The notes under the pieces were generated by a model. It saw nothing but the letters and a program-made list of their open reading frames with translations, made no database searches and was not told where the DNA came from. Both the position numbers and the translations under genes were made by a program. Positions 36,895 through 45,540 of a DNA stretch of 64,000 nt are shown here, piece after piece. The stretch comes from Amphibacillus sediminis NBRC 103570. Its GTDB lineage: Bacteria; Bacillota; Bacilli; Bacillales; Amphibacillaceae. The stretch spans positions 1-64,000 of the forward strand of contig NZ_BCQW01000015.1 in NCBI RefSeq assembly GCF_001552275.1. Reading direction: 5' to 3'. The stretch's first letter is position 1, and each line of letters opens with the position of its first letter.

Positions 36895-36976
36895 AAACGG
36901 GCACATGGCTGATATTCTTCCCTTAAGGTAATCTATCTACCTTTAAGGAAGCACATCAATGATCATGTGCCCGTTT
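36895..36976. other. Long two-tier inverted repeat
   Basis: Outer arms AAACGGGCACATG (36895-36907) and CATGTGCCCGTTT (36964-36976) are perfect complements. They enclose a second stem, CTTCCCTTAAGGTA (36917-36930) with TACCTTTAAGGAAG (36938-36951). There is no coding content. It may be a structured RNA, a terminator or a small mobile element. Confidence 0.6.
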
Positions 36977-37043
36977 CTGTAAAGACATAGAGCGATGCAA
37001 TACACTTTTTAAAATCTTTATGTATTAATTTTTGAAACAAGCT

Positions 37044-37237
37044 ATCAAATACACCCTGGCTTATTTGCGCCGAGATTTTATCGAGCTAAGCTCGATAACT
37101 TTCCGCTGACAATCTGTGGCATCCACCAGCAGCTTTAACTTGATTCAGCCAAGATTTGCCCCCCTCTAAATGAGATACAAATAGCATTCATCTCACCACC
37201 TTATCGAAGTGGGAGACTTCTGCTACATGAAGTTTAA
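37044..37237 (+). repeat. Family A repeat, copy 5
   Basis: TATCAAATACACCCTGGC to GACTTCTGCTACATGAAGTTTAA, with TTTATCGAGCTAAGCTCGATAA. Its right end contains the stop codon of the Nudix gene (37234-37236). Confidence 0.85.
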
Positions 37238-37689
37238 AACAAGCTCAACTTAGACTGGTTTTCTTCTTCAAAATAATATAGCTCGCTCAAATGGTTTGTC
37301 TCTATCACCTTGACCATTTGCTCAAAATCAGGGGCAAGCTGATAGTTTAGCAGTTCAGCTCTAGGGATCCAAAATACTTCACCCTCTTCCGAAGAAACTA
37401 ACTCACCCTTAAATTGGTTTGTTTTATACATCAAGACAATATAACGTTGATCTTGCTTCGTTTGAAATTGCTTAATCCCAGATAAAATAGGCGCCTGAAT
37501 GGTTAGGCCAGTTTCTTCCCAGACCTCTCTAATAACAGAATCGGTAAAAGACTCACCTTTCTCAACATGACCACCTGGAAAGGTAATACCCGGCCAATTT
37601 GGATTAACTCGATCCTGGACGAGCACATGGCCATATTGATCATAAATCATACACATGTTCGTAAAAATTGCTTGCTCACTTGTAGCCAT
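37234..37689 (-). CDS. Nudix hydrolase, 8-oxo-dGTP diphosphatase-like
   Basis: About 151 aa. The Nudix box GX5EX7REUXEEXGU is complete: GGHVEKGESFTDSVIREVWEETGL. Substrate-binding strands (NWPGITFPGG, VFWIPRAEL) resemble the MutT/YtkD group that hydrolyses oxidised nucleotides. The exact substrate is open. ATG 37689 follows GGGGTGG; the ATG at 37710 does not. The stop codon lies inside a family A repeat, so the native C terminus may have been changed by that insertion. Confidence 0.88.
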   Translation of the reverse strand: MATSEQAIFTNMCMIYDQYGHVLVQDRVNPNWPGITFPGGHVEKGESFTDSVIREVWEETGLTIQAPILSGIKQFQTKQDQRYIVLMYKTNQFKGELVSSEEGEVFWIPRAELLNYQLAPDFEQMVKVIETNHLSELYYFEEENQSKLSLF

Positions 37690-37717
37690 CAATACCACCC
37701 CATCAAACAAGATGCTA

Positions 37718-37723
37718 TTATTA
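37718..37723 (-). promoter_or_regulatory. Candidate -10 box of the Nudix gene
   Basis: TATAAT on the minus strand within TGCTATAATAATAGCA, between the kinase stop and the Nudix start. No clear -35 box is seen. Confidence 0.35.
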
Positions 37724-37739
37724 TAGCATTAAAGAAGCT

Positions 37740-39182
37740 TTAAGAAGGCTTCAATGCTCGGCTATGTGTTAACACCTTTTGATAATAATGATATTTACTT
37801 TGATAGTCATCATGTCTTCCCATATTAGGCTGATAAAGCTTTGTTGGAGCCTGAGTAACGGTATGGCTAGATACTAACATAGCAGCTCCTAAACTACTCT
37901 GTTCAATAGATTCGGTTAAGTAAAACGATACACCAAAGATATCAGCAGCTAATTGAATGAGATTGGTATTGGTAAAGAGACCTCCGGATACACAAATACC
38001 ATTTATTTGACCTGTTACCTGCACTAGCATCTTATACACATCATAGAGATTAAAAAAGATGCCTTCCACAGCAGCACGGATCAAATCCCTTTTTTGGTGA
38101 TATGTGGTTAAACCATAAAACTGACCTGTCAAATGGCTATCCCAAAATGGTGCACGTTCCCCATTTAAGTGTGGTAAAAATAATAACGGATCCTTTTGAT
38201 GATTAATCGCTTCAAAGCTTATTTGTTCGAGCTCTTGGTAGAGTCTACCTGGCTGTTCAAATAACAACTGATCTAGCCATTTCAACACGTTTCCACCATT
38301 ATTGACCGCTCCACCCACAACCCATTTCTTCGGAGAAAGATAATAACAAAAGAGACGCCCTTCAGGTTCAAGAATGGGCTTATCGACAGATAAACGAATC
38401 GCTCCACTCGTTCCTACTGTCATATTTGCTATTGATGAATTGATCATATCGATTGCTAGGTTTGCTAGCACACCATCACTAGCACCTATCATCAGTTTTG
38501 TGTCAGGGGTTATCAGCTCAAGAGCTAAGATTGCCTCATCCTTGATCAGACTTGTTGTTTGAACTGGAATCAAATCTGGCAATTGCTTTGGTTCAATACC
38601 GATATATTGTAAAATTTGTTCATCCCAGCTAAGTGTTTGATGATTAAACAAACCTGTGGCTGAGGCAGTCGAATAGTCAACCTGAAAACTCCCTGTTAAC
38701 TGAAACCAAATATACTCCTTCATACCAATAAACTTAGCTGCTTGTTCGATCAGTCCTGTTTCTCGTTTAAACCATAGTAATTTAGCAAAAGGGCTCATCG
38801 GGTGAATCGGCGTACCCGTTTTTTGAAAAAAGCTGAACGCCTCTGGTTGTTGCTTAAACCAATCGATTTGTTTGATAGCACGATTATCCGACCAGATTAA
38901 TAACGGGGTCAACGGTTGATGAGCTTGGTTAATAGCCATAATGCTATGCATCGCATTTGAAAAGACGATATAGTCAATAGGATGTTGTTCAGGATGCTTC
39001 AGCTCAGTCAGTGCTGTTACTACAGCACGATAAATGGTCTCAGGGTCTTGCTCTGCCTGATGTAAATCTGGATGAATGGTTGGATAGCCAATCTTTTTTT
39101 GGTCAATCACTTGATAGGCTTGATCAAACATCATAGCTTTAAGACTAGTCGTCCCAATATCAACACTAACAATAATTGTCAT
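37740..39182 (-). CDS. gntK: Gluconokinase (FGGY family)
   Basis: A 480-aa FGGY carbohydrate kinase. DIGTTSLKAMMFD starts the N-terminal ATPase lobe, and later motifs are SNAMHSIMA, MIGASDGVLANLA, NMTVGTSGAIR and CVSGGLFTN. The whole chain resembles gluconate kinases, which phosphorylate gluconate to 6-phosphogluconate for the pentose phosphate route. No gluconate permease or GntR regulator is adjacent, so the substrate assignment rests on sequence memory; another aldonate or sugar is possible. Confidence 0.85.
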   Translation of the reverse strand: MTIIVSVDIGTTSLKAMMFDQAYQVIDQKKIGYPTIHPDLHQAEQDPETIYRAVVTALTELKHPEQHPIDYIVFSNAMHSIMAINQAHQPLTPLLIWSDNRAIKQIDWFKQQPEAFSFFQKTGTPIHPMSPFAKLLWFKRETGLIEQAAKFIGMKEYIWFQLTGSFQVDYSTASATGLFNHQTLSWDEQILQYIGIEPKQLPDLIPVQTTSLIKDEAILALELITPDTKLMIGASDGVLANLAIDMINSSIANMTVGTSGAIRLSVDKPILEPEGRLFCYYLSPKKWVVGGAVNNGGNVLKWLDQLLFEQPGRLYQELEQISFEAINHQKDPLLFLPHLNGERAPFWDSHLTGQFYGLTTYHQKRDLIRAAVEGIFFNLYDVYKMLVQVTGQINGICVSGGLFTNTNLIQLAADIFGVSFYLTESIEQSSLGAAMLVSSHTVTQAPTKLYQPNMGRHDDYQSKYHYYQKVLTHSRALKPS

Positions 39183-39386
39183 ATTTTATTCCTCTCTAAC
39201 ACATACGTCGTGCCCGTCAAACTGATGACGTAAAGATGCAACAACTTTTTCGGCATATTTTTCTTGATCCTCCGATGCATAGCTTACCATGAATGCTTGT
39301 GTATAACTGGCATCGCAATTTGTTGTTTTCATGCATCGTGCTCAATAACTTCTAAATAATGTCATGTTAACTTTCTTAAATACTAA

Positions 39387-40070
39387 CTATGTCAACTCTT
39401 CAATTTGCCAATCAATCGGTTCTCTTCCAGCTTCTTGTAAATAGGCATTTGCTTTTGAAAAAGGCTTACTGCCAAAGAAGCCCCGATGTGCAGATAGTGG
39501 GCTTGGATGTGGCGATTTAATAATAAAATGCTTATCGGTATCAATCATTTCCTGCTTTTTTTGTGCAGCAGCTCCCCATAGTAGGTAGACAACAGGCTCT
39601 GGCTTATCATTAATCACTTCAATTACTCGATTCGTAAATGTTTCCCAGCCCATTCCTTTATGTGAATGTGCTTGGCCTCTACGGACAGTGAGCACATTAT
39701 TTAACAACAAGACGCCCTGTTCTGCCCATTTAACCAAATAACCATGATTAGGGATGGTACAGCCTAAATCATTAGATAATTCCTTGTACATATTTTGTAG
39801 TGATGGTGGAATTGGAACCTCTGGCTTTACAGAAAAGCTGAGCCCGTGTGCTTGGTTTGGACCATGATAAGGATCCTGCCCCAAAATAACAACCTTAACG
39901 TTTGCATAAGGCGTGTAGTGCAGGGCATTAAAGATATCATACATATCAGGATAAATGACCTGGGTCTGATATTCTTGTTTTAAAAATTGACGGAGCTTAA
40001 CATAATATGGCTTGTTAAACTCTACTTCTAATTGCTCCGCCCAATCATTATGTAAAATTTGCTTCGCCAT
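39387..40070 (-). CDS. ung: Uracil-DNA glycosylase
   Basis: A 227-aa family 1 enzyme that removes uracil from DNA in base excision repair. The catalytic water-activating loop [16 protein letters not shown], the uracil-binding [10 protein letters not shown] and the DNA-intercalating [15 protein letters not shown] motifs are all intact. It is monocistronic. Confidence 0.98.
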   Translation of the reverse strand: MAKQILHNDWAEQLEVEFNKPYYVKLRQFLKQEYQTQVIYPDMYDIFNALHYTPYANVKVVILGQDPYHGPNQAHGLSFSVKPEVPIPPSLQNMYKELSNDLGCTIPNHGYLVKWAEQGVLLLNNVLTVRRGQAHSHKGMGWETFTNRVIEVINDKPEPVVYLLWGAAAQKKQEMIDTDKHFIIKSPHPSPLSAHRGFFGSKPFSKANAYLQEAGREPIDWQIEELT

Positions 40071-40218
40071 AAAACATCACAACCTTTTCCAATCTGTTCT
40101 TAATGACTAGTTTACCATATTAAGCAACAATCAAGGTGTGTTAGATTTTAAGACAAAAGCATTGCTTTAATAGAAACAAACAACTAAGTAAGAATAGAGG
40201 AAGTCTTCTGTTTGAAGA

Positions 40219-40388
40219 TGATCAATTGTTATTTTACCGAGCGAAGCTCGGTAAATTCCCACAGAATGCTGTGGCATCTACCGAAGGCTTTAACTTTATT
40301 CAGCCGGGGTTGACCCCACTTGAGTGAAAGATAAATAAGCATTCCTCTCACTACTTTGAAAGTGAAGACTTCTACTGAATGATGATCA
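40219..40388 (+). repeat. Family A repeat, copy 6
   Basis: TTTACCGAGCGAAGCTCGGTAAA palindrome with compensating changes, CTGTGGCATC, and the end CTTCTACTGAATGATGATCAAA. The usual first 30 bases are replaced. Paired changes (ACC/GGT for ATC/GAT) suggest that the stem is under selection. Confidence 0.8.
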
Positions 40389-40392
40389 AAGA

Positions 40393-40431
40393 ACCGTATG
40401 AAATCAGGAAAAAGCTTAAGATTTCATACGG
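40393..40431 (-). terminator. Terminator-like hairpin downstream of the amylase gene
   Basis: Perfect 12-bp stem CCGTATGAAATC / GATTTCATACGG followed on the minus strand by TTCTTTG. Confidence 0.65.
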
Positions 40432-40506
40432 CTAAGTGTTGTAAAAATTTAACTTCTTCAAAGTCTATTTTCGAATAAATAATAAAATGTCGGTCGCTAT
40501 CTTAAC

Positions 40507-42225
40507 CTAGTGATTGAAGTTAAAGTTAATAACATTTTGATTTGCTGTAACAGTGTGAACGCGATTATTCCCGCTTTCCCAATCGACTTGGTCACCGTTC
40601 CTCTTGATCGCTTTAAATTCGAAGCGGGTCCCTATTGGAAGGTAAACCGTTGCTTGCCAGCTTGGATAGTTTGTAATCGCTGCTGCTACAGCTCGGCTCG
40701 GCTCCCAGCTACCAAGCTCAGCTAGATCACCTACAATATAAATATTTTGCCCCCAATTGGTTGTGGCATTGTTTATATTAAAGGTAACAGGTACAAGCTC
40801 GTGATCTGGTTCACCGTCCTCATTATCTTCTCCATCATATAGTACAGCAATACGACCAGCTGAAATCGTACCAGTAATCCTCCCATTCGAGACTGTAAAT
40901 ACCTCTTGACCACTTGCCTTATTGGTATAACTGCCATCAGCAAGATTCGTAGCGGAATTAATGCCGGTTTGACCACCAAGATTGATTATGGTCATCCCCT
41001 TGCTTCCACGCTCTATTAACATAAGATCATTATTCAATGGACGTAAATATTCCTCTTCGCCAACCATGGCATTTCGGAAATGATTAACTGCAACAATATC
41101 TCTATGCCTCCACCATTCATTTCCTGCTGTCCCTAATTGAGTAGCAAATTTACCACTTCCAGCAGGTCGATTAAAATATAAAGGGGTGGATTGAGCTCTG
41201 CTTGCAATCAAAGCCCAGCCCATTCTAAGCTGCCATTCTGTCATCGCCGTAGATTCTTCTGAGTCATTCGCATACGTATCATGCGATTCTACCCATGTCA
41301 CTAATTTTGAAGGGTCAACATTTACGCCATAGTTTCGAGTCTCATGAACATTACGATTACTGTTAAAGCCTACCGCACTCCTAACACGATCTCCATAATG
41401 TGAAGGAGTGACATGCATATATTCGGCATAGCCAGTAAAATGATCAGCACCACCTTGAAGTACCTCACCGTATATGAAGAGATCATCACGATTCGTTAAT
41501 GAACCTAGTACTCTCGGCCAAAAATTCGATCCTACCACATCATTGGGAAGTTCAATATGCTTGGCAGCATCGAAACGAAATCCATCCACACCCAATTGAA
41601 TAGCTTCATTTAAAAAATCAATGACCATATCTTGAAGTTCCTGGTTCGCTGTGTTTAAATCGGGTAATCCTATCCCCCAATGTGTCACTTGGTAACGATC
41701 ATTCCAATTCTCGACCCCTCTTGCCTCACGCCAGAAATCAGGATTGTTAAGAATGACCGGATCAACATTTGGACTAGGCGTATACTTAAGATCACCTCCT
41801 CCAGCATTGCCCATATGGTTAGCAATCACATCTACTATGATATTAATCCCATATTGTTCCGCTGCTTCACATAAGCGTCTGAATGCTTCTCGATCACCTA
41901 GTTGACTATTGCCAATACGGAAATTAATCGGCTGATATAGAATCCACCATTGGCTTCCGCTAATCAAAGGCTCTTTGACACCCTGAATTGGTGATGTTTG
42001 AACGGTATTAAATCCTGCCTCAGCTAATGCTTCAAGGTTTTCCCTAATGGTATCAAAGGACCAATTCCATGCATGAAAGATAGCTCCATCTTCTGGATTG
42101 GCCGGTAGCATCCGCTGTTCGGTGAGTCGCTCAGATTCACTAGCCTGAACAGAAGAATTAATTAAAAATCCTGATAACAGTACGGTTACGATTAAAACAA
42201 CAGAATATAAAAGCCGTTTTCTCAT
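40507..42225 (-). CDS. Secreted alpha-amylase (GH13) with C-terminal CBM20
   Basis: A 572-aa extracellular enzyme. The signal peptide is residues 1-28 (cleavage likely after SSVQA). The GH13 barrel has DVIANH (region I), GFRFDAAKH with the nucleophile Asp (II), GEVLQG with the acid Glu (III) and VESHDTY (IV), which is closest to AmyE-type amylases. Residues about 475-572 form a starch-binding CBM20 (VTFNINNATTNWGQNIYIVGDLAELGSWEP). It degrades starch outside the cell. ATG 42225 follows AAAGGAG. A cre site overlaps its promoter. Confidence 0.96.
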   Translation of the reverse strand: MRKRLLYSVVLIVTVLLSGFLINSSVQASESERLTEQRMLPANPEDGAIFHAWNWSFDTIRENLEALAEAGFNTVQTSPIQGVKEPLISGSQWWILYQPINFRIGNSQLGDREAFRRLCEAAEQYGINIIVDVIANHMGNAGGGDLKYTPSPNVDPVILNNPDFWREARGVENWNDRYQVTHWGIGLPDLNTANQELQDMVIDFLNEAIQLGVDGFRFDAAKHIELPNDVVGSNFWPRVLGSLTNRDDLFIYGEVLQGGADHFTGYAEYMHVTPSHYGDRVRSAVGFNSNRNVHETRNYGVNVDPSKLVTWVESHDTYANDSEESTAMTEWQLRMGWALIASRAQSTPLYFNRPAGSGKFATQLGTAGNEWWRHRDIVAVNHFRNAMVGEEEYLRPLNNDLMLIERGSKGMTIINLGGQTGINSATNLADGSYTNKASGQEVFTVSNGRITGTISAGRIAVLYDGEDNEDGEPDHELVPVTFNINNATTNWGQNIYIVGDLAELGSWEPSRAVAAAITNYPSWQATVYLPIGTRFEFKAIKRNGDQVDWESGNNRVHTVTANQNVINFNFNH

Positions 42226-42401
42226 GAACACGCTCCTTTAGATTGACTCGATTTTGCTTTTGTCTTAGTTCGTCATCTCCGATGAGTAATCATTTGGGGC
42301 TAAGTTTTATTCGCTTAGCGTTTGCACCATCCTCCCTCCTTTAAAAACTCTATTACAACAACAATGAAATGGACCATTCCATTGTTGAGTGTTATTTATT
42401 T

Positions 42402-42439
42402 ATATTAAAGATACTAAGTTAAATATGCAAACGTTTTCA
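42402..42439 (-). promoter_or_regulatory. Amylase promoter with overlapping cre site
   Basis: Minus strand TTGCAT (42425-42430), 17 bases, TAATAT (42402-42407). TGAAAACGTTTGCA (42426-42439) is a near-perfect CcpA site lying on the -35 box, which predicts glucose repression as for amyE. Confidence 0.8.
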
Positions 42440-42517
42440 TTAGTCGTTAAAAAAAATTAAGCTCAGATTATCTTAATTTTATTAAATTGCTTGTTCTATA
42501 ATTTTCCAATCCCTTTA

Positions 42518-42726
42518 TTTATCACAGTGTGGAAAATTCCCACTTCAAGAAATCAGGGGAACACGTCATGGCTAAGTGGGAGATCCAATTAGCCAGTAAC
42601 GGCCCGATTGGTTCAACTCACGTTCAGTGGGGAGAGTGGAAGCTGACTAAGTTTGCGACGTCGTGTCGCAACATCTGCACGAGCACATCCTATCCGTCGC
42701 CCCCCACTGAACGAAGTTTCACTTTA
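42518..42726 (+). repeat. Family B repeat, copy 7
   Basis: TTTATCACAGTGTGG to GAAGTTTCACTTTA. The left hairpin (GGGGCTGCGA...) is deleted; the middle and right hairpins are complete. Confidence 0.88.
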
Positions 42727-42741
42727 GGCGGATTTTACGAG

Positions 42742-43386
42742 CTAGATCTCTTTAATATCGAAAGCAATCACACGCTCAGTTGTCGGGTTATAAATTACTG
42801 TGCCTCTGACTCTAACCGTCTCCTGCATCGATTGGAGCACATAATCATACTCTTCCTTCACCTGGTTAGCGCTTGGCTGTGTACGCGAGACAAACTGATA
42901 ATCCGATACTTGGTAACTAGGATAAGCCACCTGAGCCAACTCAAGCAAATACTTTCCCCATCTTTCCTCCTCAAGCTGTGGTGTCGGCTCGAATTCAATA
43001 TTAATTACCCCTTGTGCTAGATTAGCACCTAACGCCTGAAATGCTCTGCGATGGAGATTGATTTTATTATTCGGATAACCTTGGACTCTATCCACGATCG
43101 TCACGATCACTTCCCGATCGCTAGGATCATCCAGATTACGTACTTTTAATGTCTGACCACATTGATATGGAGCAGTCGTAGATACGGCAACTGTCATATA
43201 TTGATTATGAGACCATGGTATACCGCATTGCGTTCTTTCTCCCCCGTCTGTCCAAGTTGCTTGCCCCCTGATCATGTTTTGTCGCTGCCATGTTGTTGAC
43301 TGGTACGGCAAATAACCATCAAAGCTTGGTAGCTGATAAGGATAAAAATTTACATATTGATTTTGGTTAATATAATAGGGATTCAT
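42742..43386 (-). CDS. Double-psi beta-barrel protein with DUF3889-like C terminus
   Basis: A 214-aa protein, AGGAGGAAAGTT before the ATG. The Tyr/Asn/Gln-rich N terminus (residues 1-40) lacks a signal peptide. Residues 40-130 form a double-psi barrel as in RlpA or expansins (GQATWTDGGERTQCGIPW...TLKVRNLDDPSDREVIVTIVDRVQGY...NLHRRAFQALG). Residues 140-214 resemble DUF3889. Sporulation or cell-surface roles are plausible for such proteins in spore formers, but no function is established. Confidence 0.8.
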   Translation of the reverse strand: MNPYYINQNQYVNFYPYQLPSFDGYLPYQSTTWQRQNMIRGQATWTDGGERTQCGIPWSHNQYMTVAVSTTAPYQCGQTLKVRNLDDPSDREVIVTIVDRVQGYPNNKINLHRRAFQALGANLAQGVINIEFEPTPQLEEERWGKYLLELAQVAYPSYQVSDYQFVSRTQPSANQVKEEYDYVLQSMQETVRVRGTVIYNPTTERVIAFDIKEI

Positions 43387-43487
43387 AACTTTCCTCCTAT
43401 AGGCATTTAGATAATGTAGTTTATGCGTTGTAGTAGATCGGTTGTGACAAATCCCTATATTTTAGGCTATTAACCCATTTGATTTTT

Positions 43488-43814
43488 TTAATTATCGATT
43501 CTTTTATACAATTCGATCATCTCTTTCACTAATTCATTGATCGTTTCTGTACTGATTAACTGATCTTCCGCATGCATAAAGAGTAAAGAAAAGTCAACCT
43601 TATCACCAGCAGCTTCCTTTTGTATTAAAGTAGCATGGACTTTGTGTCCCTCAACAAAATATTCCTTTGCTTGTGCTAATTTTTCTTCAGCTAGAGTAAA
43701 ATTTCCTTCCTTAGCAGCATAAAGAGCTTCCATTACTAAACTTTTTGCAGATCCAACATTACTAATCATTTGAAAAGCAATCCTATCTATACTTTCATTA
43801 ATCATTATTTTCAC
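43488..43814 (-). CDS. PTS lactose/cellobiose-family IIA component
   Basis: A 108-aa all-helical PTS IIA of the Lac family. The His in GHKVHATLIQKEA is the phosphorylation site and the metal-binding Asp is in LFMHAEDQL. It passes phosphate from HPr to IIB. It is last in the PTS cluster and has its own upstream cre site. The start is GTG 43814 or ATG 43805. Confidence 0.93.
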   Translation of the reverse strand: MKIMINESIDRIAFQMISNVGSAKSLVMEALYAAKEGNFTLAEEKLAQAKEYFVEGHKVHATLIQKEAAGDKVDFSLLFMHAEDQLISTETINELVKEMIELYKRIDN

Positions 43815-43919
43815 ATCCTTCTCGTAGATCGCATACCTCTATTTTTGCTTTATTCTGCAGGTGTAGCAATGGAAAAGCAAACCACTAGGTATTTATTAAC
43901 TCATTCGTTAGCATTTTTT

Positions 43920-43933
43920 AGTAAGCGTTTTCA
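43920..43933 (-). promoter_or_regulatory. cre site upstream of the IIA gene
   Basis: TGAAAACGCTTACT matches the CcpA consensus with one mismatch at the end. It lies between the IIB and IIA genes, which suggests that IIA has its own repressible promoter. Confidence 0.6.
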
Positions 43934-43940
43934 GAATTGG

Positions 43941-44258
43941 TTAGTTTTTATCCAATAATTTTAGCACTTGTGCTAAAACCTTCTCACCATTCATTAAGCC
44001 ATAATCCTGCATATTGATGGTATCAACAGGAATGTTATTTCCTTTTAATTTTGATTCAAATTGAGCTTTCATATAACGAACCTGCGGGCCAAGTAATAAG
44101 ACATCGATAGACTTCTTTGATAAAATCAGGTCTACTTCTGAAGCAGAAACTGCAAAAATATCTGCTTCGATATTTCTCGCCTGAGCTTCTTTTTGCATTT
44201 TTGTTACTAACAGGCTTGTGCTCATTCCTGCTGAGCAAACTAACATAATGGTTTTCAC
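43941..44258 (-). CDS. PTS lactose/cellobiose-family IIB component
   Basis: About 105 aa with the IIB phospho-cysteine loop IMLVCSAGMSTSLLV and the typical VDVLLLGPQVRYM segment. GTG 44258, nine bases after AGGAGG, is preferred to 44279. It transfers phosphate from IIA to the sugar bound by IIC (48659-50068). Confidence 0.93.
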   Translation of the reverse strand: MKTIMLVCSAGMSTSLLVTKMQKEAQARNIEADIFAVSASEVDLILSKKSIDVLLLGPQVRYMKAQFESKLKGNNIPVDTINMQDYGLMNGEKVLAQVLKLLDKN

Positions 44259-44298
44259 AGGTATTCCCCTCCTAAACAATATTTCTAATCCTTATTCT

Positions 44299-45384
44299 TT
44301 AAAGTGAAAATTTAAAAGTTGACCACGGCTTAAGGTAATCTAATAAAAAGATCGTATCTTTTTTTAGTTGTCCAATGACATTTCGGTTTCCTTCATTCTT
44401 CATATCTTTGATAGCGATTTGTGCTTCCCCTTTGTACTGGCCAAAGTCGTCGTTACAAATTAAAACATCACCTTTTTTAATTGGTTTTGTATGATGCGCT
44501 GGGATACTTTCATTTTTATATTTAATTCGTGTTGAAGTGGAACGAATCATATATTCCGAGCGATCTCCTCTATAAAGATGAATCTCATCAAGAATAATCT
44601 TCTTTTCTACATCGGATAGGCCGTCGATTAATTCAAGTTCAAAATTTGGATGTAAGTCTAAGCAGGCCGCTGCCATTCTTTTTAATTCCCCTTCACTTGC
44701 ATAAGCATTACCAATTAATAAATCATCAATTGTACCCATCAGTCGATAATGCGTCACTTGTGTTTGAATATCTAGGTTTCGATGTTGCTCTAACGTACAT
44801 AATCCTGACTGAACTGGCCATGGGCCCAGCTCACCTTCTTGTGATGTGACAAAAGCCGCTGTAACAATATTGTGTTTGTTAAATAGAGCTGTTGTTTCCT
44901 CAAAATGGGACTGCGATAAACCTGAGTACGTTTGAGGATAAAAGTTATGAGATCCACAAAGGTTATCCCTATTTGGATGGTAACTTAAAATATTTTCGAT
45001 ATATTTCGTGCCACTACTCATATTTACTTCAATCTTCAAACCGTATCGATTCTTTGTCATTGAAGCTTCTTCTAACCCAGTAAAACCAAGATCCAAACGG
45101 ATTCCTGCTGCTCCTAACTCCTTAAAGAAACTAAGATCATCATAGCTAATGTTCAGTTGTTTAAACAATCCCGGATTGATATCCAAAATCGTTTCCATCC
45201 CAATCGAATTGCCATAGTCCATTATTCTCTTGAATTGATTAATGACCTGATCTGCATCACCTTCTATCTCTAACAAGCTTGTGAAAATTTTAGTAAAGCC
45301 GTATTTCCTTGCAAGATCAAGATATTCTTTGTCCTGGGCAAAGGTACTTTTTGCCGGGTAAATAGATAAACCTATATTGACCAT
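44299..45384 (-). CDS. mupG: MupG-like 6-phospho-N-acetylmuramidase (DUF871 family)
   Basis: A 361-aa DUF871 protein with a TIM barrel then a small beta domain. Motifs are LSIYP, DINPGLF, RLDLGF, VNMSSGTKYIENIL, CGSHNFYPQTYSGL and the conserved C-terminal RSTSTR. Characterised members cleave MurNAc-6-phosphate-containing disaccharides taken up from peptidoglycan. Here it is fused by context to a Lac-family PTS (IIA, IIB, IIC) rather than the Glc-family MurP usual for this pathway. The PTS substrate may be a wall disaccharide or another beta-glycoside. GGAGGGTGGAA precedes ATG 45384. Confidence 0.85.
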   Translation of the reverse strand: MVNIGLSIYPAKSTFAQDKEYLDLARKYGFTKIFTSLLEIEGDADQVINQFKRIMDYGNSIGMETILDINPGLFKQLNISYDDLSFFKELGAAGIRLDLGFTGLEEASMTKNRYGLKIEVNMSSGTKYIENILSYHPNRDNLCGSHNFYPQTYSGLSQSHFEETTALFNKHNIVTAAFVTSQEGELGPWPVQSGLCTLEQHRNLDIQTQVTHYRLMGTIDDLLIGNAYASEGELKRMAAACLDLHPNFELELIDGLSDVEKKIILDEIHLYRGDRSEYMIRSTSTRIKYKNESIPAHHTKPIKKGDVLICNDDFGQYKGEAQIAIKDMKNEGNRNVIGQLKKDTIFLLDYLKPWSTFKFSL

Positions 45385-45508
45385 TTCCACCCTCCTAGCA
45401 CAAGGTAAATGTCTACATATTATACTTATATTTTACAACGAAAGCGGTTAAGTTTCGCTTTGAGTTTTTTCCATTAATAACGGGAAAATAATAACGGGAA
45501 AAACTTAT

Positions 45509-45536
45509 GATAAAGTGAAACTTCGTCAGTGGGGAC
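45509..45536 (-). repeat. Solo right-end fragment of family B
   Basis: ATAAAGTGAAACTTCGTCAG plus TGGGGAC, then the repeat stops five bases before the stop codon of the PRD regulator gene. Only the terminal 28 bases remain. Confidence 0.75.
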
Positions 45537-45540
45537 TTGC

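Noticed and set aside
40510-40979. Small frames overlapping the amylase CBM20 region
   Set aside because: They are shadows of the amylase gene without ribosome sites or family similarity.
42529-43020. A 163-aa plus-strand frame across the family B repeat and the barrel protein gene
   Set aside because: It begins inside the repeat and runs antisense through the barrel protein gene; composition and lack of similarity mark it as spurious.
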